In this document: positions 1-7,512 of the stretch, piece by piece | How positions within the stretch are numbered: position 1 is the first letter of the stretch | Layout: each line of letters opens with the position of its first letter | Origin: DASZQL01 sp964391865 | GTDB taxonomy: Bacteria > Planctomycetota > Phycisphaerae > Phycisphaerales > UBA1924 | Length of the DNA stretch: 64,000 bases | Direction of reading: 5' to 3' | Assembly (NCBI GenBank): GCA_964391865.1 | Contig: CAYMNQ010000001.1 | Coordinates: 124,001 to 188,000 of the forward strand | Notes under the pieces: generated by a model | Database searches by the model: none | Told to the model about the DNA's origin: nothing | Seen by the model: only the letters and a program-made list of their open reading frames with translations | Position numbers and translations under genes: made by a program

Positions 1-2
1 CG

Positions 3-320
3 ACCTTCAACCTCGGCGCGGTACTCCCGCTCACCAATCAGATGCGCATCCGCTTCATCACCTTCGACTCGCCCAACAACTCCGTCACCGACGCCGCCGT
101 CGATGACATCGTCATCCAGCGCTTCAGCTGCGAGCCCCTGGTCCCCGCCTGCCCGGGAGACGCCAACGGCGACCAGTTGGTCGACCTCGCCGACGTCGCC
201 ATCATCATCGACAACTGGGAAACCGCCGGCCCGATGGGCGACCTCGACCAGAGCGGCACGGTGGACCTCGCCGACGTCGCCATCGTCATCAACAATTGGG
301 CGGCGAACTGCGCGGGCTGA
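3..320 (+). CDS. C-terminal end of a secreted protein with two dockerin-like EF-hand repeats (5' truncated by window edge)
   Basis: The reading frame is open from the window edge, so only the last 105 residues are seen. After about 45 residues of a beta-rich domain come two copies of the planctomycete dockerin-like motif: one starting CPGDANGD and running to NNW-like aromatic ends, the other GDLDQSGTVDLADVAIVI followed by NNW. Each has the Asp/Asn pattern of a calcium-binding EF-hand loop. Such tails are common at the C-termini of exported planctomycete surface proteins, where they are thought to mediate calcium-dependent contacts. The function of the missing N-terminal domain cannot be stated. 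A strong hairpin terminator follows the stop codon. Confidence 0.85.
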   Translation, partial: TFNLGAVLPLTNQMRIRFITFDSPNNSVTDAAVDDIVIQRFSCEPLVPACPGDANGDQLVDLADVAIIIDNWETAGPMGDLDQSGTVDLADVAIVINNWAANCAG

Positions 321-348
321 ACGCGCGTACTATCCGACCATCATCAAA

Positions 349-376
349 CCGGCGAGCTACCCGCTCGCCGGTTTTT
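349..376 (+). terminator. Rho-independent terminator after the dockerin-tailed gene
   Basis: Perfect 9-bp stem CCGGCGAGC / GCTCGCCGG with a five-base loop, followed directly by TTTTT. It lies about 30 bases after the stop codon. Confidence 0.85.
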
Positions 377-552
377 CATGCGCGATCTCACTCAAGGGTG
401 CCACCAGTCGCGTCAGCTCTGGGACGCGCCTGGTGCGATCGCGCAGCAGCCCGCCCCCACAATCCGCGCGCATGTACACCCCTTGTGCGCAATATTGTGA
501 ACCTACACCAACTCCCGTTTGACTCCCCCCGCCGCCCGCGCATGATCCCCTC

Positions 553-1308
553 GTGACCCACGCGACCACCAGCGGCGACTTCACGAGCCTTCTCGCGGAC
601 TACCTCGACGCGCGCCTGAGTGTCGAGCAACTCGCCGAGCGCCACTCGACCGCGCCCGAGCACATCGAGTTCTGGCGTTCGCACCCCGACGTCGACGCCG
701 CCATCGGCGCGCTCGCGCGCATCGAGCGCACCCGCGCTCATGACATGGCCCTCGTCTCCTCCTCCCGCGCCGTCGCCGTCCTCGCCGCGATCCTCACCGA
801 CCCTTCCGCCCCGCGCGAGCAAGCCCGCAAGGCGGCCATGGCCATTCTCCGCCTCGCCGACCGCGCGCCACGCGCCCATCCGCAATCAACAGCGCAGCCG
901 CAACCCGAAGTGCCCGCGCCGACGCCGGCCCTGGGTCCACCGCGGCCCCCGCCCGGCACCCAGCCCTCCCCCTCAGTACCCTGCGCACCATGCCCCCCAC
1001 CGACCACTCCGAGTCCCACGCCAAATCGCTCGACGCCGCCGACCCGCTGCGCCGATTCCGCGGCGAATTCCACATCCCGCCCTCTCCGGCGCACGCTGAC
1101 GGCACGCCCTCCATCTACCTCTGCGGCAACTCGCTCGGGCTCATGCCCCGCGCCACGCGCGCCGCGATCGAGGAAGACCTCGCCGACTGGGCGCGCCTGG
1201 GCGTCGAGGGCCACTTCCACGCGAAACACCCGTGGTACCCGTACCACGAGTTCCTCCGCGAGAGCGCCGCCGAACTCGTCGGCGCGCTGCCGCGCGAAGT
1301 GGTGGTGA
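553..1308 (+). CDS. Hypothetical helical protein with Pro-rich tail, overlapping kynU
   Basis: GTG start; the first 105 or so residues read as a normal soluble helical protein, with host-like codons and a helix-turn-helix-like feel (LSVEQLAERHSTAPEHIEFW). I do not recognise a family. From about residue 108 the sequence becomes a proline-rich low-complexity stretch, and the same frame then runs 319 bases into the well-supported kynureninase reading frame. The last third is therefore probably not real, or the gene has lost its natural stop through a frameshift. The most defensible reading is a small protein of about 110-145 residues just upstream of kynU and perhaps co-transcribed with it. The 3' end is uncertain. 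Confidence 0.4.
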   Translation: MTHATTSGDFTSLLADYLDARLSVEQLAERHSTAPEHIEFWRSHPDVDAAIGALARIERTRAHDMALVSSSRAVAVLAAILTDPSAPREQARKAAMAILRLADRAPRAHPQSTAQPQPEVPAPTPALGPPRPPPGTQPSPSVPCAPCPPPTTPSPTPNRSTPPTRCADSAANSTSRPLRRTLTARPPSTSAATRSGSCPAPRAPRSRKTSPTGRAWASRATSTRNTRGTRTTSSSARAPPNSSARCRAKWW

Positions 1309-2291
1309 TGAACTCGCTCACCGTGAACCTGCACCTGCTGATGCTCTCGTTCTATCAACCCACGCGCGAGCGGTTCAAGATTCTCATCGACTGGCCCTGC
1401 TTCCCGAGCGATGTCTACGCCGTGAAGAGCCAGATCCGCCTGCGCGGCTTCGATCCCGAATCTGGCTTGGTGTTGCTCAAGCCGCGCGAGGGCGAGCACA
1501 CCATCCGCACCGAGGACGCCGAGGCGCTCCTCGCACGCGAAGGGAAGTCCATCGCGCTGGTTCTCCTCGCCGGAGTCAACTTTGTGACCGGGCAATTCAT
1601 GGACATCCCGCGGATCACCCAGGCCGCGCACGCCGCGGGCTGCGTCATCGGCTGGGACTGCGCCCACGCCGCGGGCAACATCGACCTGAAGCTGCATGAT
1701 TGGAACGCGGACTTCGCCGCATGGTGCAGCTACAAGTACCTCAACAGCGGCCCGGGCGCCGTCGCCGGCGCGTTCATCCACGAGCGTCACTTCTCCCGCC
1801 CCGACTACACCGCGATGCACCGGCTCGAAGGCTGGTGGGGCAACGACCCCGAGTCGCGCTTCAAGATGGGCCCGGAGTTCACGCCCGTCCGCTCCGCCGA
1901 CGCCTGGCAGCTCTCCAACCCGCCCATCCTCGCCATGACGCCCGTGCGCGTCTCGCTCGACCTCTTCCGCCAAGCGGGCATGAAGAACCTCCGCGAAAAA
2001 TCCCTCAAACTCACGGCGTACCTCGAATCACTCGTGAACGACATCGCCAAGGAACCCGCCGCGCAGAAGCACCGCATCTCCATCATCACGCCGCGCGATT
2101 CGAGCGCCCGCGGCTGCCAACTCTCCATCATGGCGGAAGTCGGCGCGAAGGAACTCCACAGAAAGCTCGGCGAGCAGGGCGTGCTGTGCGACTTCCGCGA
2201 GCCGAACGTCATCCGCGTCGCGCCCGTGCCGCTGTACAACTCGTTCCATGACTGCTGGCGCTTCGCGGGGGCTCTGCGCGCGGCGCTCTGA
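990..2291 (+). CDS. kynU: Kynureninase
   Basis: PLP-dependent hydrolase of the aspartate-aminotransferase fold. It cleaves L-kynurenine (or 3-hydroxykynurenine) to anthranilate (or 3-hydroxyanthranilate) plus alanine in cytosolic tryptophan catabolism. The 433-residue length is typical. Diagnostic stretches are IYLCGNSLGLMPR near the N-terminus, the GWDCAHAAGN region holding the PLP-pyridine Asp, and WCSYKYLNSGPG, in which Lys249 should form the Schiff base. Arylformamidase follows about 80 bases downstream on the same strand. The RidA, semialdehyde dehydrogenase and SDR genes beyond it, on the opposite strand, fit the 3-hydroxyanthranilate / aminomuconate branch. No tryptophan dioxygenase, kynurenine monooxygenase or 3-HAA dioxygenase is in the window. 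Confidence 0.96.
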   Translation: MPPTDHSESHAKSLDAADPLRRFRGEFHIPPSPAHADGTPSIYLCGNSLGLMPRATRAAIEEDLADWARLGVEGHFHAKHPWYPYHEFLRESAAELVGALPREVVVMNSLTVNLHLLMLSFYQPTRERFKILIDWPCFPSDVYAVKSQIRLRGFDPESGLVLLKPREGEHTIRTEDAEALLAREGKSIALVLLAGVNFVTGQFMDIPRITQAAHAAGCVIGWDCAHAAGNIDLKLHDWNADFAAWCSYKYLNSGPGAVAGAFIHERHFSRPDYTAMHRLEGWWGNDPESRFKMGPEFTPVRSADAWQLSNPPILAMTPVRVSLDLFRQAGMKNLREKSLKLTAYLESLVNDIAKEPAAQKHRISIITPRDSSARGCQLSIMAEVGAKELHRKLGEQGVLCDFREPNVIRVAPVPLYNSFHDCWRFAGALRAAL

Positions 2292-2372
2292 TCGGGTGCC
2301 GTGGATCGCGGCTCGGAGCGATCCACGCTCCTGCTTCAACTCCTCTCCCTCCTTCTTTACATCACCACAACC

Positions 2373-3017
2373 ATGACACAACCAACCCTCTACGACATCA
2401 CGCCGCCCATCACGCCAAACCTCGCCGTCTGGCCGGGCGACACGCCGCCGTCGCGTGAAGTGCTGTGCGATCTGAAGAAGGGCGACACCGTCACCCTCTC
2501 AACACTCCGCGCCACCGTCCATCTCGGCGCGCACGTTGACGGCCCGAACCACTACGGCGTTCACGCCCCCGGTATCGACGCCGTCCCGCTCGAACGCTAC
2601 CTCGGCCCCTGCCGCGTCATCACCGCCACCATCGCGCGCGGCGAGCGCGTCACCGCCGCACACCTTTCAACGCCGCTCGACCAGATCGACGCGCGCGCCA
2701 CGCCGCGTGTGCTGATCCGCACCAGCACCTACCCCGACCCCACCAACTTCAACCGCGACTTCGCGGCCCTCGACCCCGCGATCGTCGAAGCCCTCGCCGA
2801 CCGCGGCGTGATCCTCATCGGCATCGACACGCCCAGCGTGGACCTCAGCGACTCGAAGGACCTCCCCGCGCACAACGCCTTCCTGCGCCGCGACGTGTCC
2901 ATTCTCGAAGGCATCGTCCTCACCGACGTGCCCGACGGCGTGTACGAGTTGATCGCCCTGCCGCTGAAACTCGTCGGCTTCGACGCCAGCCCCGTCCGCG
3001 CGGTGCTTCGATCTTGA
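2373..3017 (+). CDS. kynB: Kynurenine formamidase (arylformamidase, cyclase family)
   Basis: Metal-dependent hydrolase that converts N-formylkynurenine to kynurenine and formate, the step before kynureninase. The 214-residue protein carries the family's metal motif HxGxHxDxPxH as His50, His54, Asp56 and His60 (HLGAHVDGPNHYG), and a later GIDTPSVDL segment typical of KynB. I start it at the ATG of MTQPTLYDITPPI because family members begin just there; in-frame sequence upstream looks like leader. It follows kynU on the same strand and ends at an inverted repeat that separates it from the convergent RidA gene. Confidence 0.93.
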   Translation: MTQPTLYDITPPITPNLAVWPGDTPPSREVLCDLKKGDTVTLSTLRATVHLGAHVDGPNHYGVHAPGIDAVPLERYLGPCRVITATIARGERVTAAHLSTPLDQIDARATPRVLIRTSTYPDPTNFNRDFAALDPAIVEALADRGVILIGIDTPSVDLSDSKDLPAHNAFLRRDVSILEGIVLTDVPDGVYELIALPLKLVGFDASPVRAVLRS

Positions 3018-3021
3018 TTCA

Positions 3022-3163
3022 TTCACCGCAGAGTCGCAGAGAGCGCAGAGAGGATGAGAAGGAGATCAAGAGTATCGAAGCACATCGACCGCGCCGTGCG
3101 CACGTGTTCCTATTGCTCTTCAGTACACGTTCTCTCCGCGCCCTCTGTGTGTCTGCGGTGAAT
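3022..3163. repeat. Inverted GCAGAG-type repeat pair between kynB and the RidA gene
   Basis: Two roughly 32-base arms in opposite orientation (3022-3053, TTCACCGCAGAGTCGCAGAG..., and 3132-3163, ...TGTGTGTCTGCGGTGAAT) separated by about 78 bases. They sit exactly in the gap between convergent genes, so transcripts from both sides would fold into a long hairpin. The same arm sequence recurs at 3610-3736, 13326-13356 and 54018-54052. Confidence 0.85.
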
Positions 3164-3169
3164 CCCGTC

Positions 3170-3604
3170 TTACAAAGCCGCGATGACCTTCAACTCCACA
3201 TTGATCTGCGTCGGCAGCGCGTTCACTTCCACCGTCGTCCGCGTGGGGCGCACGTGCCCGAAGTGCTCCTCGTACACCGTGTTGTACGCCGCGAAGTCGC
3301 GCTTCATGTCCGTCAGGAACGACGTGACATCCACGATGTCCTCCCACTTCGCCCCGGCGTCTTCGAGGATCACGCGGATGTTGTGGAAGCAGCTCCGGCA
3401 CTGCTCGGCGATGTCGTACGACACCACATTCCCCGCCGCGTCGCGCGTGACGCCGGGGATGTCCTTCTCGCCGCGCTTGCGCGGGCCGATGCCGGAGACA
3501 AAGAGGAGATTCCCAACCCGGCGCGCGTGCGGGTACGGCCCGACGGGCTCGGGACCACGCGATGAAACGAACGCCTCAGACTTGCTCACGTCGCCTCCGA
3601 TCAA
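3170..3604 (-). CDS. RidA/YjgF-family protein, probable 2-aminomuconate deaminase
   Basis: A 144-residue protein of the RidA fold, which forms trimers that hydrolyse imines/enamines. The line VRPTRTTVEVNALP near the C-terminus contains the family's catalytic Arg (PTRTTV). The early FVSGIGPR and middle QCRSCFHNIRVILEDAG segments resemble the AmnD-type 2-aminomuconate deaminases rather than general housekeeping RidA. Context agrees: kynurenine genes lie on one side and a muconic-semialdehyde-type dehydrogenase on the other. Its likely role is deamination of 2-aminomuconate from 3-hydroxyanthranilate breakdown. Whether it is a true AmnD or a RidA that protects against enamine intermediates is not settled by sequence. 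An alternative GTG start five codons in (VSKSEAF) is possible. Confidence 0.88.
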   Translation of the reverse strand: MIGGDVSKSEAFVSSRGPEPVGPYPHARRVGNLLFVSGIGPRKRGEKDIPGVTRDAAGNVVSYDIAEQCRSCFHNIRVILEDAGAKWEDIVDVTSFLTDMKRDFAAYNTVYEEHFGHVRPTRTTVEVNALPTQINVELKVIAAL

Positions 3605-3609
3605 AACAG

Positions 3610-3736
3610 TTCACCACAGAGGACACAGAGATCACACAGAAAGTTCTTCGATGAAGACCAAGCAATTCAAGGTGCTACTGACTCTGTATCGAAACACTCT
3701 GCTCCTCTCTGTGCCCTCTGTGTTCTCCGTGGTGAA
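3610..3736. repeat. Second inverted GCAGAG/ACAGAG repeat pair
   Basis: Arms at 3610-3643 (TTCACCACAGAGGACACAGA...) and 3705-3736 (...CTCTGTGTTCTCCGTGGTGAA) in opposite orientation fill the gap between the RidA start and the dehydrogenase stop. The size and arrangement match the 3022-3163 element, so the unit looks mobile (MITE- or BIME-like). Confidence 0.85.
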
Positions 3737-3740
3737 TGTT

Positions 3741-5303
3741 CTAGTATCGCACACACACCGTCTTCGGCTCGGTGAAGAACCGCAGCGCCTCTTCGCCGCC
3801 CTCGCGCCCAACGCCGCTGTGTTTCACGCCGCCGAAGGGGACGCGCAGATCGCGCAGCAGCCAGCAGTTCACCCACACCGTGCCCGCCTGCAAGCGCTCG
3901 GCAATGCGCATCGCCCGCGAACCGTCGCGCGTCCACACCGAAGCACTCAGCCCGTACGGCGTACCGTTCGCCCAGCCGACAACTTCCTCCTCCGTATCGA
4001 ACGGCGTGACCGTGACCACCGGGCCGAAGATCTCTTCCTGCTGCACGCGGCAACTCGGCGCGAGCCCTGTCACCACTGTCGGCTCGAAGAAGGAGCCGCG
4101 GCCGATGCGCGCGTTCGCGGGCAGCGCCGGCGACTTCCCGCCGCACTCGATCCTGCCGCCCTCCTGCTTCGCCAGTTCGACATACGAACGCACTTTCTCC
4201 AGATGCGCGCCGGAGATGAGCGCCCCCTGCTGCGTGGCGGGGTCGCCCGGATCACCGATCTTCAGCGCGCGGACCGCTTCGACGAAGCGCGAGAGGAATC
4301 GGTCGTACAGCGAACGATGCACGAAAATGCGCGAGCCGCAGAGGCACACCTGCCCCTGGTTCGTGAAGCTGGCGCGGACGGCCTGCGGCACCATCTCTTC
4401 GAGGTCCACATCATCGAAGATGAGCGTCGCGTTCTTGCCGCCGAGTTCGAGCGAGAGTTTCTTGAACATCGGCGCCGCGACGGCGCTGATGGCGCGCCCG
4501 GTCGCCGTCCCGCCGGTGAAGCTGATCGCCTTGACGTCGGGGTGCGCGACGAGCGCCGCGCCGGCCTTCGCGCCGGTGCCGTGGACGATGTTCACGACGC
4601 CCGGCGGCAGCCGTGCTTCGATCATCAGCTCCGCAAGCAACTGCGCGGTCATGGGCGTCAGTTCGCTCGGCTTGCACACGCACGTGTTCCCGGCGGCGAT
4701 CGCCGGCGCGATCTTCCACGACAGCAGGTACAGCGGCAGATTCCACGGCGAGATCAAGCCGACCACGCCCAGCGGCTGGCGCAGCACATGATTCAGCGCG
4801 ACGCTCGCCGGTGGCCCGGCACTCCGTGCCGGGTCTTCGGCGTTTGGATTGCCCGCGCCCGGCACAGAGTGCCGGGCCACCTCGGAGTGCCGGGTCACCG
4901 CGCCCGCCGGCGCCGGCGTTTCCGTGCGGTAGCTCTCGCTGCGCCAATGCTGGACCGCGCCGGCGAAGAAGCGGAAATTCGCCGCCGAGCGCGGGGCGTC
5001 CATCGTTCGCGCGAGCGTGATCGGCTTGCCCGTGTCGCGACTTTCGCACTCGGCGATTTTCTCGATGTTCTCTTCGATGAGTTCCGCGATACGGAGCAGA
5101 TACTTCGCGCGTTCATCGGTCGGCGTGCGCGACCACGCGGGGAACGCGGCGCTCGCGGCGACAACGGCGGCGTTCACGTCGCGCTCATCCGAGTCGGCGA
5201 GCAAACCCCAAGTCTCGCCGGTCGCGGGCTCGATGGAGGGCATCGTCGCGCCGCTCGCGGCGTCGCGGAATTCGCCTTCGATGAAGTTCCTCGCGATCAG
5301 CAT
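3741..5303 (-). CDS. Aldehyde dehydrogenase, probable 2-aminomuconic semialdehyde dehydrogenase, with in-frame repeat insert
   Basis: NAD(P)-dependent ALDH superfamily enzyme expected to oxidise 2-aminomuconate 6-semialdehyde (or hydroxymuconic semialdehyde) in the kynurenine branch. Landmarks are SPWNLPLYLLSWKIAPA, the cofactor loop FTGGTATGR, the general base in ELGGKN (Glu286), the catalytic Cys in NQGQVC (Cys320) and EEIFGPVVTV. The 34-residue spacing of Glu and Cys is canonical. At 520 residues it is about 30 longer than relatives; the excess is residues ~136-164, encoded by a palindromic intergenic-type repeat inserted between RSESYRTETPAP and the conserved LNHVLRQPLG. The SDR gene lies upstream on the same strand. 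Activity despite the insert is plausible because it falls in a surface segment before the cofactor domain core, but this is untested. Confidence 0.92.
   Translation of the reverse strand: MLIARNFIEGEFRDAASGATMPSIEPATGETWGLLADSDERDVNAAVVAASAAFPAWSRTPTDERAKYLLRIAELIEENIEKIAECESRDTGKPITLARTMDAPRSAANFRFFAGAVQHWRSESYRTETPAPAGAVTRHSEVARHSVPGAGNPNAEDPARSAGPPASVALNHVLRQPLGVVGLISPWNLPLYLLSWKIAPAIAAGNTCVCKPSELTPMTAQLLAELMIEARLPPGVVNIVHGTGAKAGAALVAHPDVKAISFTGGTATGRAISAVAAPMFKKLSLELGGKNATLIFDDVDLEEMVPQAVRASFTNQGQVCLCGSRIFVHRSLYDRFLSRFVEAVRALKIGDPGDPATQQGALISGAHLEKVRSYVELAKQEGGRIECGGKSPALPANARIGRGSFFEPTVVTGLAPSCRVQQEEIFGPVVTVTPFDTEEEVVGWANGTPYGLSASVWTRDGSRAMRIAERLQAGTVWVNCWLLRDLRVPFGGVKHSGVGREGGEEALRFFTEPKTVCVRY
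4811..4898. repeat. Palindromic GGCCCGGCACTCCGTGCCGGG repeat inserted in frame in the ALDH gene
   Basis: The block contains GTGGCCCGGCACTCCGTGCC..., then GCCCGGCACAGAGTGCCGGG, then GGAGTGCCGGGTCAC: a nested palindromic array that looks like a mobile intergenic repeat. It is about 88 bases long and keeps the ALDH frame open, adding about 29 residues absent from the family. Confidence 0.85.
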
Positions 5304-5321
5304 GAATCAACGAATCCCTTT

Positions 5322-5362
5322 CACTTGATGCCTCGATGGCTCGGTGCCTCGATGCCTTCCCC
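5322..5362. repeat. 41-base TGATGCCTCGATG repeat, copy 1
   Basis: Begins CACTTGATGCCTCGATGGCT and ends GCCTCGATGCCTTCCCC, with an internal near-duplication of TGATGCCTCGATG. It occupies the gap between the SDR stop and the ALDH start. A near-identical copy lies at 28862-28902. Confidence 0.85.
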
Positions 5363-5363
5363 T

Positions 5364-6161
5364 TCACAAACTCGGCGTGCGCCCGCCGTCGACCGGCAGG
5401 TTGATCCCGCTGATGTACGACGCGGCGGGGGACGCGAGGAACGCGACGGCGGCGGCGATCTCCTCCGCCGTGCCGAATCGGCCCATCGGGATGGTCTTGC
5501 GCATGTCATCCGCGACGGCGTCGGCGGCGAGCTTGTTCGTCTCGGCGCGCTTCGTGATGAGCGACTTCAGCCGCTCGGTTTCGGTGTACCCCGGCAGCAC
5601 GTTGTTGACGGTGATGCCCATCGGGCCCAGTTCGTTCGCCAGCGTCTTTGCCCAGCTCGCGACGGCGCCGCGGATCGTGTTGCTCACGCCCAGCCCCGGG
5701 ATCGGGGTCTTCACGCTGGTCGAGATGATGTTGATGATGCGCCCGTAGCCGGCGGCTTTCATGCCGGGCACGCACGCCTGCGCGAGAATCTGGTTGCACA
5801 GCACGTGCGCCCGGAAGGCGGCGACGTACTCGTCGGTCTTCGCGTCGATGGCGCGCCCGCCGGGCGGGCCGCCGGTGTTGTTGATGAGGATGTGGAACAC
5901 CGCCCCCCCGGTGCCAGCGGCGGTCTTGGACTCGATCGCGCGCTGCACGCTCGCGGGGTCGGTGAAGTCGGCGACGATCGAACTGTGCATCTGCCCGGCG
6001 GGGCGGCGCAGTTCGCTCTGAACGCGCGCCAGCGCCTCGGTGTTTCGGGCCATCAGCGTGACTTCGGCGCCGAGCTCGGCGAGCGCGTGCGCGCACGCGC
6101 GGCCGATGCCCTGCGTCGAGCCGCAGACGAGGGCGCGCTTGCCGTTCAGGTCGGTGTTCAT
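5364..6161 (-). CDS. Short-chain dehydrogenase/reductase family protein lacking the YxxxK motif
   Basis: A 265-residue Rossmann-fold protein. The N-terminal cofactor motif is GSTQGIG (family GxxxGxG), followed by VTLMARN, the LINNTGGPPGG loop and the C-terminal ISGINLPVDGG, so membership of the SDR family is clear. The catalytic region reads IISTSVKTPIPGLGVSN then TIRGAV, with no Tyr-xxx-Lys where a classical SDR has its proton donor. This matches the divergent 'BKR-like' SDR group, which is known to lack a perfect tetrad. It sits upstream of the ALDH gene on the same strand in a kynurenine-degradation cluster, so it may act on an aminomuconate-type intermediate or serve a non-redox role. The reaction is unknown. 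Confidence 0.88.
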   Translation of the reverse strand: MNTDLNGKRALVCGSTQGIGRACAHALAELGAEVTLMARNTEALARVQSELRRPAGQMHSSIVADFTDPASVQRAIESKTAAGTGGAVFHILINNTGGPPGGRAIDAKTDEYVAAFRAHVLCNQILAQACVPGMKAAGYGRIINIISTSVKTPIPGLGVSNTIRGAVASWAKTLANELGPMGITVNNVLPGYTETERLKSLITKRAETNKLAADAVADDMRKTIPMGRFGTAEEIAAAVAFLASPAASYISGINLPVDGGRTPSL

Positions 6162-6872
6162 GCGGTCAGCTTACCGGAGAAGACGCCACGGATGGGCACG
6201 CGGACGCAGGGCGAAAATTGCAAGAACACGAATCATGCCGGTCACGGCTTTCTCCGCGCATCTGCGCGTGGCGGCGATCGGTGCCGGGCGATCGGAGCCG
6301 CTCCGTCGCCCGCCAGTGCGCGATGGCTCGCTCCTGACCGACGGTTCTGGAGCGAGCCTTCTTCATCAAGCCCGGCGCGAGTGTCGGCCAAGCGATGGGC
6401 GAGTACGCTGAGAGTACGGACACTCTGGGAAGGAATCTTGTTATTCGAATTCTGCGCGGCGATCTCTGAGCACTGGCACGGCGAAGGCGCGGTGCCGAAC
6501 CGTTGCGGCGGGAACGCGATCTGGTGGATCGTGTTTCGGCCGAGTTGGACGGACGGTTGATGCCCAACGCCTTGCGCGACGTATTGGGTGAAGATCGCAG
6601 TCGGGCCCCGGCGTTACCGACGATCGTCGACTTCGAGCGGACGCGTGCGGCGTGGCTCGGGCACGGAATCGCCATTGGCCACGGATCGGCCGACACCGCG
6701 GTTCTCGATACCTCAACTGTCGATCCCAAAGAGCTTGGGCGAATCGCAGCCACGGTCCGGGCTCGGGCGCGACGATGGTGGTATACTCCTCAAAGTCGGC
6801 GCCGGTCTTCGACAGTCAGCCTACGCTTCAATCGTGCAGAACGTTCCGGCTCGGTCGTGCAAAGCCTTGTTT
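6162..6872. other. 711-base region with no convincing gene, ahead of tRNA-Gly
   Basis: Open frames exist on both strands (for example 6503-7030 plus, 6166-6753 minus), but their translations are Arg/Ser-rich or run through the tRNA and show no recognisable domain. A TATACT at 6782-6787 could serve as a -10 for the tRNA. The plus frame around 6560-6790 has a few protein-like phrases and might be a decayed gene. I see nothing firmer. Confidence 0.5.
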
Positions 6873-6944
6873 GCGGGCGTAGTTCAGCGGTAGAACGTCA
6901 GCTTCCCAAGCTGAATGTCGCCGGTTCGATCCCGGTCGCCCGCT
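6873..6944 (+). tRNA. tRNA-Gly (anticodon CCC)
   Basis: Complete cloverleaf of 72 bases: acceptor GCGGGCG paired with CGCCCGC, D-arm GTTCAGCGGTAGAAC, anticodon stem TCAGC/GCTGA with loop TTCCCAA (anticodon CCC at 6905-6907), and T-arm GCCGG-TTCGATC-CCGGT. The 3' CCA is not encoded. Confidence 0.95.
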
Positions 6945-7029
6945 TTGGAAATTGCAGGGGTTTCTCGATAGTGTCGATTGTGGCTGGGTGGCTTTGGGGC
7001 GACGTTGTGGTTGAAGCCGTGAAGTCTTG

Positions 7030-7053
7030 AGCCCGCAACCGCGCGGCGGGCTT
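7030..7053 (+). terminator. Possible terminator hairpin downstream of tRNA-Gly
   Basis: 7-bp stem AGCCCGC / GCGGGCT followed by TTC. The U-run is weak and the hairpin lies about 85 bases after the tRNA, so this is tentative. Confidence 0.3.
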
Positions 7054-7236
7054 CGCGGAAGTGGGTCGTGGCGTACCGCTCTGGCCTCTCTCGGCGATTG
7101 ACGCGTGCGGCGTGCTGAATCCGCGCGGCGGGGCGACGAAGCGCGGCGAGTCGCTGCGCGCGGAACGTGCGCTTGAGCCGACATGCCCGATTGGAGACGG
7201 TGAGCCTGAATGCGAGGCTGTGCCGAAAGGCGCGAA

Positions 7237-7309
7237 TGGCCCCGCCCGGATTCGAACCGGGGACCAAGCGATTATGAGTCGCCTGCTCTATCCGCTGAGC
7301 TACAGGGCC
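7237..7309 (-). tRNA. tRNA-Ile2 (CAU anticodon, lysidine-modified type)
   Basis: A 73-base cloverleaf with acceptor GGCCCTG/CGGGGCC, D-arm GTAGCTCAGCGGATAGAGC, anticodon arm GGCGACTCATAATCGCT and T-arm CCCCGGTTCGAATCCGGGC. A CAU anticodon alone would suggest Met. However, the anticodon-arm and variable-loop string GGCGACTCATAATCGC, then TTGGTC, is the signature of the minor isoleucine tRNA whose C34 is converted to lysidine by TilS to read AUA. Confidence 0.88.
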
Positions 7310-7359
7310 GACCGTTGCAGCGTATCGAAGATTACGCCGGGTTGGCGCGGGAGTGAAGA

Positions 7360-7380
7360 AGCCCGCGATGGAGCGGGCTT
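7360..7380 (-). terminator. Hairpin terminator downstream of glnN
   Basis: 7-bp stem AGCCCGC / GCGGGCT with a six-base loop, followed on the minus strand by TTCTTC. It lies 130 bases past the glnN stop and before tRNA-Ile2. Confidence 0.45.
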
Positions 7381-7512
7381 TGGGCTTGGTTGTCGGATTT
7401 GGATTCGAAAGGCGTTTGCCGTCTCAACCTCCGTCACTTCGACCAGAGCGGCTTTGTAACGGCCTGTTGGCTCGTTCGATGCTTGCGGCGTCGTGCGAGT
7501 CCCCCTTCCGCG

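Noticed and set aside
3183..6560. 1,125-residue open frame on the plus strand
   Set aside because: It is the shadow of the RidA, ALDH and SDR genes on the minus strand; the translation is Arg/His/Ala-rich with no domain.
6503..7030. Open frame running into tRNA-Gly
   Set aside because: It crosses the complete tRNA and has no recognisable domain. At most it is a decayed gene end.
7237..7309. Annotation of the CAU tRNA as methionine
   Set aside because: The anticodon arm and adjacent sequence match the lysidine-type tRNA-Ile2 far better than initiator or elongator Met tRNAs.
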